Assembly (NCBI GenBank): GCA_902363625.1
Contig: CABJAS010000003.1
Location: 280,996-344,995 of the forward strand
Direction of reading: 5' to 3'
Length of the DNA: 64,000 nucleotides
Origin: Clostridiaceae bacterium
GTDB taxonomy: Bacteria; Bacillota_I; Bacilli_A; Erysipelotrichales; Coprobacillaceae
Below, piece after piece: positions 57,371 through 64,000 of the stretch. The first letter of the stretch is position 1. Every line of letters starts with the position of its first letter. Position numbers and translations under genes: made by a program. Under the pieces are notes generated by a model. That model did not search any database and was not told the DNA's origin. It was given only the letters and a program-made list of their open reading frames with translations.

Positions 57371-58545
57371 AAAAGAAGCAATATTTTCATATGCCGCTGC
57401 TAGTGATCATGATTATTGTTGCTATTATAAGCTGTATTGCGATCGCCTCCGCAAAGCCTCTCATTACCTATCCAAATCCTGGCGGGTATTGGTCAAAACA
57501 ATTACAATGGTACATTATTGGCTTTGTTGCCATGTATGCTGTATATAAATTTGGAAGTGACAGGATTTATTCTTGTATATGGATTATTTATTGGCTGTTG
57601 ATGATTTCACTGCTGTTATTAGCCCTCAAGCATCGTTTTGGGCTGCCGGTTCCCTTTGCTGAAGAAGTAAACGGGGCAACCAGCTGGTTTCAATTTCCCG
57701 GTGTTGGCGGAGTACAGCCAAGTGAATTTATGAAGATGGCAATCATTATCGCATTATCTAAGGTTGTTCAAGAACACAATGAACTTTACACACTGCACAC
57801 TTTTGAAACAGATTGTAAACTCTTAGCTAAAGTAGCTGCGGTATCCTTGCCGCCATGCCTGCTGATTTATCTGCAAAACGATGCCGGGGTAACGATGATC
57901 ATTGCAGTATCTGTAATTTTCTTACTATTTGCCAGTGGTCTGCAAATGCGTTGGTTTATCGTTGGAGTAAGTATTCTCCTAGTCGGAATATTAGTGATCG
58001 TTTATATCTTCTTATATAATCAGGAATTGTTTAAATCAATCTTCAGCGGACATAAAGCCGGGCGTTTCTATGGCTGGCTGGATCCCGAAGGTACCTATGG
58101 ACAAGAAGGCTACCAGCTCTTCAATGCGCTGTTATCCTATGGAACCGCCTCCGTTTTCGGACATGGTTTTCAATCCGTCGTTATGAACTTCCCTGAAGCA
58201 CATACAGACTTTATTTTTGCTGTAATATGTCAAGGTGGCGGGCTGGTTGCCGGGGTTACCGTACTAACCGCAATCGTTTCTTTAGACATTACCATTCTAA
58301 AAATCGGGATTCAAGCTGATGAAAAAGGGCGCTGTCTAACAACCGGTTTATTTGGTCTACTGTTTATACAGCAGATCTGGAATATCTTTATGATTACCGG
58401 TTTACTGCCAATCACAGGAATCACGCTTCCGTTTATTTCTTATGGCGGATCTTCGCTTTTATCCTATATGCTGATTATCGGAATGATCTTTGATATTGAA
58501 AAGCAGAATAGAATTAAACACAGTAAGCTTCATAATTATGAATAA
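57361..58545 (+). CDS. SEDS family protein (FtsW/RodA/SpoVE-like)
   Basis: A 394-residue peptidoglycan glycosyltransferase-type membrane protein with about ten helices. Visible family parts: GATSWFQFPGVGGVQPSEFMKMAII (read as W-F-x-x-P-G, then QPSEFMK), FGHGFQSVVMNFPEAHTDFIF-like region with PEAHTDF, and LPFISYGGSSLLSYM near the end. The start is likely GTG at 57361 with AGAGGAAG upstream. FtsW or RodA cannot be told apart by eye; there is no adjacent PBP gene. Confidence 0.9.
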   Translation: MDVEKKQYFHMPLLVIMIIVAIISCIAIASAKPLITYPNPGGYWSKQLQWYIIGFVAMYAVYKFGSDRIYSCIWIIYWLLMISLLLLALKHRFGLPVPFAEEVNGATSWFQFPGVGGVQPSEFMKMAIIIALSKVVQEHNELYTLHTFETDCKLLAKVAAVSLPPCLLIYLQNDAGVTMIIAVSVIFLLFASGLQMRWFIVGVSILLVGILVIVYIFLYNQELFKSIFSGHKAGRFYGWLDPEGTYGQEGYQLFNALLSYGTASVFGHGFQSVVMNFPEAHTDFIFAVICQGGGLVAGVTVLTAIVSLDITILKIGIQADEKGRCLTTGLFGLLFIQQIWNIFMITGLLPITGITLPFISYGGSSLLSYMLIIGMIFDIEKQNRIKHSKLHNYE

Positions 58546-58568
58546 AACCGCTAAACAGCGGCTTTTTA
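58544..58568 (+). terminator. Terminator after the SEDS gene
   Basis: CCGCT and AGCGG, 4-base loop, then CTTTTTATT. Confidence 0.75.
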
Positions 58569-58619
58569 TTATACCTTCAATTTTTATAATCTTTAAGTCT
58601 TCTATTCCTACAACTTATT

Positions 58620-59468
58620 TTACATGTTGCAAAAATATGTTTCATCGATTTTACGCTCTTTGGCAAACCGCAATGTCTGCTTTGTAATCGGATGAACAAA
58701 GCTTAGCTGATAACTATGAAGAAAGTAGGTATCAGCTAAATTTTTTATATCCCCATATAAACGATCACCAATTAATGGATGCCCAACAGCGGATAAATGC
58801 ACACGGATTTGATGTGTTCTTCCAGTCTCCAGCTGACATTCCACGACACTAAAGTTTTCATCCTGTTTTAAGACATGGCAATGTGTGACAGATGGTTTAC
58901 CGATAGGCAGTATTTCTCTGCGAACGTTTTTGTTTATTCGACCAATAGGTAAGTCAATCGTTTGATCGACGACATGCCCATAAGCCAGCGCAACATATTT
59001 TCTTTCGATATGCTCTTTACTTAGCAGATAATGAATATAGCGATATTTCGCAACAATCAACAGCCCGCTGGTCTCTCGATCAAGTCTGTTCACAAAGTGA
59101 ATTGTGCTGTCTAATCCGATGGCTTCATAATAAGCAATAAGACCGTTTGCTAAGGTCTGATCATGATAGCGATGATCGGGAATACAGGGCATCATAGCCG
59201 GTTTATTCACTACTAATAAGTACTCATCTTCATAAATGATATCAAGCTCCATTTTTGATGGAGACAGCTGTTTTCCACGTTTTTCTTGCGGAAAAATGAT
59301 TTCCAGTACATCATTTTTTCTAAGCAAATATCGAATCGTCACATGAATGCCATTCACTCGCATATCCCCATTCGTCTTTACTGCGGATAAAAGCTTATCC
59401 GAAATATCATGTTCAGCAATAAAATCACGCAGCGATTGATCTTGTTCAATCTTAAACTTTAGCTTCAT
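58620..59468 (-). CDS. Pseudouridine synthase, RluA family
   Basis: A 282-residue RNA-modifying enzyme. An S4-like N-terminal part (1-~65) is followed by the catalytic domain with LVVNKPAMMPCIP and HFVNRLDRETSGLLIVAK, whose aspartate is catalytic, then ETGRTHQIRVHLSAVGHPL. Whether it acts on 23S rRNA or tRNA is not evident. It overlaps nadK by one base. Confidence 0.95.
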   Translation of the reverse strand: MKLKFKIEQDQSLRDFIAEHDISDKLLSAVKTNGDMRVNGIHVTIRYLLRKNDVLEIIFPQEKRGKQLSPSKMELDIIYEDEYLLVVNKPAMMPCIPDHRYHDQTLANGLIAYYEAIGLDSTIHFVNRLDRETSGLLIVAKYRYIHYLLSKEHIERKYVALAYGHVVDQTIDLPIGRINKNVRREILPIGKPSVTHCHVLKQDENFSVVECQLETGRTHQIRVHLSAVGHPLIGDRLYGDIKNLADTYFLHSYQLSFVHPITKQTLRFAKERKIDETYFCNM

Positions 59469-60256
59469 TAACTAATGAACGACCTTTTAATACGGCTGAT
59501 AAATGTGAGTGGACGATACTGTATACATTGTACAGAATGAGAAGATAAAGAAACATTAATCTTTTCAAATGGTTTCAAATTATAAGAATATTGATCAACA
59601 CCAATAAAAACACCATCAAAACGATCACAGGTCAATGTAACCAGCTGTTCTTTTCCCAGCACGATGCTTGATCCTAATGAACGATAGGCATTATGCTGTA
59701 TCCCAGCCACCTCTGACAGCTGCATTACTTCTAAATCGGGATGGATTACTGCTCCTCCCAGTGATTTATTATAGGCCGTCGATCCTGAAGGTGTGCTGAT
59801 GCAAAGTCCGTTCCCACGGAATGTTTCCAAATGCTCTTCATTAATATAAACATGAAGCACCTGAGTATAATGAGGATTTTCAATGCGCATTTCATTTAGT
59901 GCATAATACTGAGAGATTCCATTTTGATTCACTACCTGCACATCCAGCACAGCACGCTTATTAATCGTGTACTCTCCTTTTTTAATATCTGCCACAAGCT
60001 CATCAATTTCATCAGCCTGATAATCTGTATAAAAACCTAAAGTTCCGGTATGAACCCCTATGAAATAGACCTGATCGACTAAATGGAAATATTCATGCAG
60101 AGCATACAGCATCGTTCCATCTCCGCCAATGCTAATAATTAAGTCAGGCTCACTCTCATTATATTCTAATATCCCCTTCAATTTTTCTTTTAATGTATTT
60201 GAAATATTTTTTGATTTTTCATCCTGCTTTACGACCATTAAATAACTCTTTATCAT
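59468..60256 (-). CDS. nadK: NAD kinase
   Basis: Makes NADP from NAD and ATP. It is 262 residues with SIGGDGTMLYAL (about 42-53), the NE motif in ALNEMRIENP, and STPSGSTAYNKSLGGAV near 155-171. The pairing with an RluA gene is common in Firmicutes. Confidence 0.96.
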   Translation of the reverse strand: MIKSYLMVVKQDEKSKNISNTLKEKLKGILEYNESEPDLIISIGGDGTMLYALHEYFHLVDQVYFIGVHTGTLGFYTDYQADEIDELVADIKKGEYTINKRAVLDVQVVNQNGISQYYALNEMRIENPHYTQVLHVYINEEHLETFRGNGLCISTPSGSTAYNKSLGGAVIHPDLEVMQLSEVAGIQHNAYRSLGSSIVLGKEQLVTLTCDRFDGVFIGVDQYSYNLKPFEKINVSLSSHSVQCIQYRPLTFISRIKRSFIS

Positions 60257-60343
60257 TCTATCACCGCCATTTAGTCATATTATATACTATCTTACTTTAA
60301 AATCCTAGCTTTCTTCTATATAATATAAGGAGAGGTGAAGCGT

Positions 60344-60919
60344 ATGAATAAAAACATTGAAATTGAATATAAACTGCTTTTAACTAAGGAACAGTATGAT
60401 ATCTTAAAGCCTTTATTTAAAGGTCCTGCCTATCAGCAAACAAACTATTATTTTGACACTAAAGAAGAGAAACTAAGATTAGCCCGCATTACTTTGCGTG
60501 TTCGTTTAAAGGATGATCATTATGAATTTACTTTAAAACGCTCTGGAGCTGTTGGTCTGGATGAATTTAATGAAAATATTTCAAAAGAAGATTTTCAGCA
60601 TTTAATTCACAATGAAGAAATTGACAGTGAAATTTTAGAATTACTCAAAGAATATCATATCACTTTAAAAGATCTCTGCCAGATCTATACATTACAAACA
60701 TATCGCTATGACCTTCCTTATAAAAACGGTCTCCTATCTTTAGATAAAAGCGAGTATCTAGGTGTAACAGATTATGAAATAGAATATGAAGTTACTAAAA
60801 CCGAAAATGCGATAGAAGATTTCAATGCCTTTTTAAAGACAGCTGATGTCAAATACGTTCAAAACTGCAAAGGAAAAAGACACCGCTTATGCGATGTCTT
60901 ATATGGAACACCACAGTAG
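60344..60919 (+). CDS. CYTH domain protein (triphosphate-binding)
   Basis: A 191-residue tunnel-fold protein with the E-x-E-x-K motif at residues 6-10 (EIEYK), then YFDTKEEKLRLARITLRVR and FTLKRSG, and a C-terminal EIEYEVT. Close to the Firmicute YjbK group; likely a tri- or polyphosphatase or related enzyme. I take the ATG at 60344, after AAGGAGAGGTG. Confidence 0.9.
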   Translation: MNKNIEIEYKLLLTKEQYDILKPLFKGPAYQQTNYYFDTKEEKLRLARITLRVRLKDDHYEFTLKRSGAVGLDEFNENISKEDFQHLIHNEEIDSEILELLKEYHITLKDLCQIYTLQTYRYDLPYKNGLLSLDKSEYLGVTDYEIEYEVTKTENAIEDFNAFLKTADVKYVQNCKGKRHRLCDVLYGTPQ

Positions 60920-60942
60920 GTTACTGCTGTGGTATTATTTTA
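60910..60942. terminator. Bidirectional terminator between CYTH and spx genes
   Basis: ACCACAGTAG and CTGCTGTGGT form a 10-bp stem with a G-T-type irregularity and a 4-base loop. Both stop codons lie in the hairpin; the plus side is followed by ATTATTTT. Confidence 0.75.
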
Positions 60943-61364
60943 GGTTGAACTCGTAATTTAGGATCACTGAACTGAGGGCAAGCCACATGTTCACATTCTG
61001 CCAACTTTCTCAATTCTCGAGGAATAAACGCTCTGATTTCCTCACTGTTGAATCCTACCTGGAAACGTCTTTCATCCATGATGATCGGTCTTTTTAAGAC
61101 AGATGGATTATTTTGAATGAATTCTATCAACTCATTGGTCGTCATATCATTGACATCCACTCTATTTTCCTTAATAATCTTAGAACGCTTTGAAATAATA
61201 TCATCTGTTCCGTTCTCAGAACGTTCAAGCAGTTCTCTCAATTCATTTTTTCTCAATAATGTAGAAAATATATTTTTTTCCACATAAGGTATGTTTTGTT
61301 CTTTCAGCCAAGATTTTACCTTACGACAAGAGGCACAACTTGGAGCCGTATATATTCTAATCAT
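60921..61364 (-). CDS. spx: Spx/ArsC family regulator
   Basis: A 147-residue thioredoxin-like protein that binds the RNA polymerase alpha subunit under thiol stress. The redox switch CASC is at residues 10-13; LLRKNELRELLERSENG and RPIIMDERRFQVGFNSEEIRAF (in parts) follow the Spx pattern. It is somewhat longer than Bacillus subtilis Spx (131), with a C-terminal extension. Confidence 0.92.
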   Translation of the reverse strand: MIRIYTAPSCASCRKVKSWLKEQNIPYVEKNIFSTLLRKNELRELLERSENGTDDIISKRSKIIKENRVDVNDMTTNELIEFIQNNPSVLKRPIIMDERRFQVGFNSEEIRAFIPRELRKLAECEHVACPQFSDPKLRVQPKIIPQQ

Positions 61365-61483
61365 AATTTCAACTCCTTTGCTTTAGTTAATAATACATCA
61401 AATCCTATCATTTGACTATGATTATTTTCAGCTTCTGCATTAATACTACATTACAATTATAAACTGAAAATGAATTAAATAAA

Positions 61484-62068
61484 CTAAATTAAGTATAATA
61501 ATTTATAAAGATATTCGTGAAAATTCAAATAACCGCTTTTTAACTGCTTTAAAATACGTTTATAGGCCTTATTGGGATCACTTTCTTCTATTAAATAAAG
61601 CTGTGTATAAATGCTGAGGAGTTTTCTTGGCTGATATTGATACAATAACTCTATCTTTTGCAAGAGATATTGTTTTTTTATTCTTTCGGCTCTGGTTAAG
61701 CCATATTCTTTGTTTTCACAATAATCCTGAACAGTGTAATGCAGAGAATGGGCAGGCATAGTTTTAACAATTTCACCGATCTCATTGCGCTTGTCATATG
61801 TGAGAACACTGCGATATTTTAAGTGCCCGTTATGATCTAATTCAATAGCGATCGCGTAGGTTTCATTTGCGACAATAAATTCGTTGCTTGTTCGTTCCAT
61901 AGAAATGGTTACGATGTTGTTGAAAAGATCATTTAAACATAATTCATCCACACGAATTAAATTGATTTCATCAATTAACTCTAAATCATCGTCTTCTTTC
62001 CATTCATATGGTTCTAAGAGTTCTTCATCATATAGAGACCAATTGACTAAGACATTTTTTATTTTCAT
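61484..62068 (-). CDS. DUF3603-like protein
   Basis: A ~194-residue soluble protein. The start (VLVNWSLYDEELLEPYEWKE, then DDDLELIDEINLIRVD) and the segment GLTRAERIKKQYLLQKIELLY resemble DUF3603 proteins of Bacillus. Their function is not known. The start is unclear: GTG at 62077, ATG at 62074 or ATG at 62068; the last has GGGTGA at a good distance. Confidence 0.7.
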   Translation of the reverse strand: MKIKNVLVNWSLYDEELLEPYEWKEDDDLELIDEINLIRVDELCLNDLFNNIVTISMERTSNEFIVANETYAIAIELDHNGHLKYRSVLTYDKRNEIGEIVKTMPAHSLHYTVQDYCENKEYGLTRAERIKKQYLLQKIELLYQYQPRKLLSIYTQLYLIEESDPNKAYKRILKQLKSGYLNFHEYLYKLLYLI

Positions 62069-62157
62069 TTTCATCACCCGTACTCATGTATATGCCTTCT
62101 TTCTATAAATATTCTATGAACTCCTTATTTGCTTTAGAAAGCGACACTTTCAGACAA

Positions 62158-62188
62158 TAAAAAAGATTATCCGCAGCTAGGAATAATC
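62158..62188 (-). terminator. Terminator after the ComK-like gene
   Basis: On the minus strand AGATTATTCC and GGATAATCT form a stem around TAGCTGC, then TTTTTTATT. The stop codon TAG lies in the loop. Confidence 0.85.
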
Positions 62189-62644
62189 TTTCAATATTGA
62201 TTGCATTTTTTCTACAGTAATTTCATTTCCGAATACTGGTATTTCCGGTTTTAAATCAAACATATTCTTATAAGCAATAGCACTGCTTAAAAGCTTGCTC
62301 CATTGAAACGCCGTGATGTTTTCGTCTAGTAAAGAATTAAATTCTTCCCGAACATGATGTAAGCAATAATGAAGTGAAACCCAAATACATTTTTGATTCC
62401 GATATGAACCGGTCGGAATTAAAATATTCAATCCCTGTTCTGTATAATAGCTGATAGGCTTTTTATAACGACTTTCGCCCAAAATTCCTTTACTGGATTG
62501 CTGAATGGATGAAAACGACAGCAGCAGCGGCTTTAAATAATTATCCATCACTTTTTCTACCGGCTGTTCATAATAAAATATTTGGTTTTCTGATGTCACA
62601 ACGATGCAATGTGTAGAATTCACTTTAAATAAAATATCAATCAT
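62177..62644 (-). CDS. ComK-like competence regulator homologue
   Basis: A 155-residue protein. The middle resembles ComK: SSKGILGESRYKKPI parallels the family's G-R-x(n)-K-P-I stretch, and ILIPTGSYRNQKCIWVSLHY parallels IFLFPTLSSTRPQCGWISHV. It is shorter than Bacillus subtilis ComK (192). ComK switches on DNA-uptake genes; none are in the window. The assignment is by eye and moderately sure. Confidence 0.65.
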   Translation of the reverse strand: MIDILFKVNSTHCIVVTSENQIFYYEQPVEKVMDNYLKPLLLSFSSIQQSSKGILGESRYKKPISYYTEQGLNILIPTGSYRNQKCIWVSLHYCLHHVREEFNSLLDENITAFQWSKLLSSAIAYKNMFDLKPEIPVFGNEITVEKMQSILKDYS

Positions 62645-62673
62645 TTTAACTCCCCTTTTGAGGCAGTCAGCAA

Positions 62674-63054
62674 TTAACCTTTATAAGCAATAACTTCCAC
62701 TTCTACTAAAGCGCCTTTTGGCAGCTTATCTACAGCTACTGCACTTCGAGCAGGAAATGGTGCAACAAAGTAGTTCGAATAAACTTCATTCATTGCTGCA
62801 AAGTCATCCATATTATCAAGGAAGACTGTTGTTTTCACTACATTTGAAAAATCTAATCCTTGATCATTTAATAGTGCTTTTACGTTTTCTAATGATTGTT
62901 TCGTCTGCACTTTAATATCATTTTCAACCATCTCCCCTGTTTTAGGATCTAATGGAATCTGACCAGAAAAAAAGATAAAATCTCCAATATTTACTCCTTG
63001 ACTGTATGGACCAATTGCTGATGGTGCCATTTCTGTATTAACTATATTTTTCAT
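62674..63054 (-). CDS. ridA: RidA family enamine/imine deaminase
   Basis: Removes reactive enamines made by PLP enzymes. It is 126 residues with the family start (APSAIGPYSQGVNIGDFIFF, then SGQIPLDPKTGE) and the C-terminal FPARSAVAVDKLPKGALVEV with the substrate-binding Arg near 105, plus the final EVIAYKG. Complete. Confidence 0.96.
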   Translation of the reverse strand: MKNIVNTEMAPSAIGPYSQGVNIGDFIFFSGQIPLDPKTGEMVENDIKVQTKQSLENVKALLNDQGLDFSNVVKTTVFLDNMDDFAAMNEVYSNYFVAPFPARSAVAVDKLPKGALVEVEVIAYKG

Positions 63055-63123
63055 TTAGCAAATCCCCCTTTTACTCCTCTATTATAGCATAATCCTGCCG
63101 GAGATAGAAAGAGCTAAAATTCA

Positions 63124-63152
63124 TTGACTCAGAGGTTGTGAAGTTATAATAA
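63124..63152 (+). promoter_or_regulatory. Promoter of the 159-residue membrane protein
   Basis: TTGACT (63124-63129) and TAATAA (63147-63152) 17 bases apart; a TATAAT overlaps at 15 bases. Confidence 0.45.
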
Positions 63153-63187
63153 TTATGATAAAATGGATTGAACGAAGGAGGCTAAGT

Positions 63188-63667
63188 ATGGATAAACTTA
63201 AAAAGTTCGCTAAAGAAATTAGTGTCTTTGGTATCGTTATTGTCATTGTTGGGGCACTATTAATTTATAAACAATTCAATATGAATGATTATACTATAAT
63301 TTCAGCTGATAAGGCTGTTTCCATGATTCAAGCTGATAAGGACTTTATTGTAGTATTTGGTACCGTCAAAACAACGACAACATCAAGCTCTACAACAGAG
63401 GAACAAAATAATGATCCTGCTAACCTAACAGCAGAACAGGCAACATATGTAAAAGAATACATAAAGAAACATCGTCAAAAAGTTTATTATGTAAATGCTG
63501 ATAAAATTGAAGATTTAGCAACATATATGAAAGATAACTTCAATAGTGATTCTACTCTACCACAGACATTCTTTATTAAAAATGGAGAGATTACTTCAAA
63601 TAAAAGTGGTGCGATTAAATATGTAGAGTTTTCTAAATTAGTTACCGAATGGAAAGAAGCCGAATAA
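63188..63667 (+). CDS. Membrane-anchored thioredoxin-fold-like protein without cysteines
   Basis: A 159-residue protein from the ATG at 63188 (GAAGGAGG upstream). One membrane helix (11-29) is followed by an extracytoplasmic part whose pattern (DFIVVFGT ... VYYVNADKIEDLATYM ... TLPQTFFIKNGEI) resembles thioredoxin-like or bacteriocin-accessory proteins, including a cis-proline-like LPQTFFI. It has no cysteine, so it has no thiol chemistry. Function unknown. Confidence 0.65.
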   Translation: MDKLKKFAKEISVFGIVIVIVGALLIYKQFNMNDYTIISADKAVSMIQADKDFIVVFGTVKTTTTSSSTTEEQNNDPANLTAEQATYVKEYIKKHRQKVYYVNADKIEDLATYMKDNFNSDSTLPQTFFIKNGEITSNKSGAIKYVEFSKLVTEWKEAE

Positions 63668-63676
63668 TAAAATGAA

Positions 63677-63708
63677 AACATAACCTCAACTGTGGTTATG
63701 TTTTTTTA
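63677..63708 (+). terminator. Terminator after the 159-residue protein gene
   Basis: AACATAACC and GGTTATGTT, 8-base loop, then TTTTTT. Confidence 0.9.
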
Positions 63709-63879
63709 TACTCTTTTTTCCTTTATATACCTTAATTAAGTATATAGGAATCTCTATTCATTTATTTCCTATATCCTACACTCTTTATACAAGCAAGTAA
63801 CACATAATGATGCTTAGTCCTATTTATCCTATTCTTATCTTATAGGAGACTACATTTGCCTATCTCTATACTTAAACAC

Positions 63880-63901
63880 AAAAAAAGGAGGAAACCCTCC
63901 T
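63880..63901 (-). terminator. rRNA operon terminator
   Basis: On the minus strand GGAGG, GTTT, CCTCC and seven T, directly downstream of the 5S gene. Confidence 0.9.
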
Positions 63902-63907
63902 CTCTTC

Positions 63908-64000
63908 TCTTACCCGGCAATCTGCTATTTTCGCGATCTCTCACTATCTTCGCCGTTGATATGCTTAACTTCTGTGTTCGAGATGGTTACAGGTGTGTCC
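63908..64000 (-). rRNA. rrf: 5S rRNA, 3' part (5' end outside the window)
   Basis: On the minus strand the sequence opens GGACACACCTGTAACCATCT and continues CGAACACAGAAGTTAAGC, the strongly conserved loop B/C region of 5S rRNA, and ends GCAGATTGCCGGGTAA. About 93 bases are visible. The rest of an rRNA operon should lie beyond the window edge. Confidence 0.92.

Noticed and set aside
63720..63780. Inverted repeat TATAGGAA / TTCCTATA near the rRNA genes
   Set aside because: There is no T run or other context to call it a terminator or operator; the sequence is very AT-rich and the repeat may be chance.

Overview
The window reads as chromosome of a low-GC, gut-type Firmicute, most likely from the Erysipelotrichia or a close relative. 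This is inferred from the gene set and not proven: T-box and CIRCE control, Spx, RNase J, a V-type ATPase, fermentative pyruvate formate-lyase, an archaeal/eukaryotic-type prolyl-tRNA synthetase and strong AGGAGG ribosome sites. Most genes lie on the minus strand. The window starts inside proS and ends inside a 5S rRNA gene.

Layout. 1-8.9 kb: proS; a TPM / LemA / TelA / three-fold XpaC-like envelope module; then groESL under two CIRCE operators. 9-10.4 kb: a small unknown protein and a YitT membrane protein. 10.6-20.8 kb: a V-type ATPase operon (order H-C-I'-I-K-F-E-A-B-D) with two subunit I genes, one lacking the C-terminal half of the membrane domain that carries the essential arginines. 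21.1-33.2 kb: a type I-B CRISPR-Cas island with three arrays sharing one leader, effector genes cas6-cas8b-cas7-cas5-cas3, and adaptation genes cas4, cas1 and cas2. Here cas4 and cas1 are each broken by one in-frame TAA. The island also holds a Fic gene and is bracketed by two paralogous 183-residue membrane-anchored proteins. Decayed fragments of cas2 (next to array 1), of cas1 and of the esterase gene (both beyond array 3) record past duplication and recombination. 34.4-38.5 kb: a secreted papain-like cysteine peptidase, an EstA-type esterase and a DUF4015-type glycoside hydrolase. 38.5-46.2 kb: a T-box-controlled shikimate/phenylalanine operon (aroF-aroB-aroA-aroC-pheA-aroK) followed by an acetyltransferase and a formate/nitrite channel. 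46.4-53.2 kb: lipid kinase, thioredoxin, MscS, DUF975, DegV, RNase J and a divergent metallophosphoesterase. 53.2-56.6 kb: pyruvate formate-lyase encoded in pieces (catalytic core, an odd 68-residue protein, and a separate 79-residue glycyl-radical subunit) plus its activase. 56.9-63.7 kb: a Cys-less EIIB-like protein, a SEDS protein, RluA, NadK, CYTH, Spx, a DUF3603-like protein, a ComK-like protein, RidA and a membrane-anchored thioredoxin-fold-like protein. The last bases are the 3' part of a 5S rRNA gene.

How the parts fit. The cell appears to be a fermenter: PFL makes formate, which an FNT channel could export, and the V-ATPase could handle ion gradients. The most interesting items are the split PFL with its extra small protein, the second catalytically truncated V-ATPase subunit I, and the CRISPR island whose interference genes look intact while its adaptation genes look disabled.
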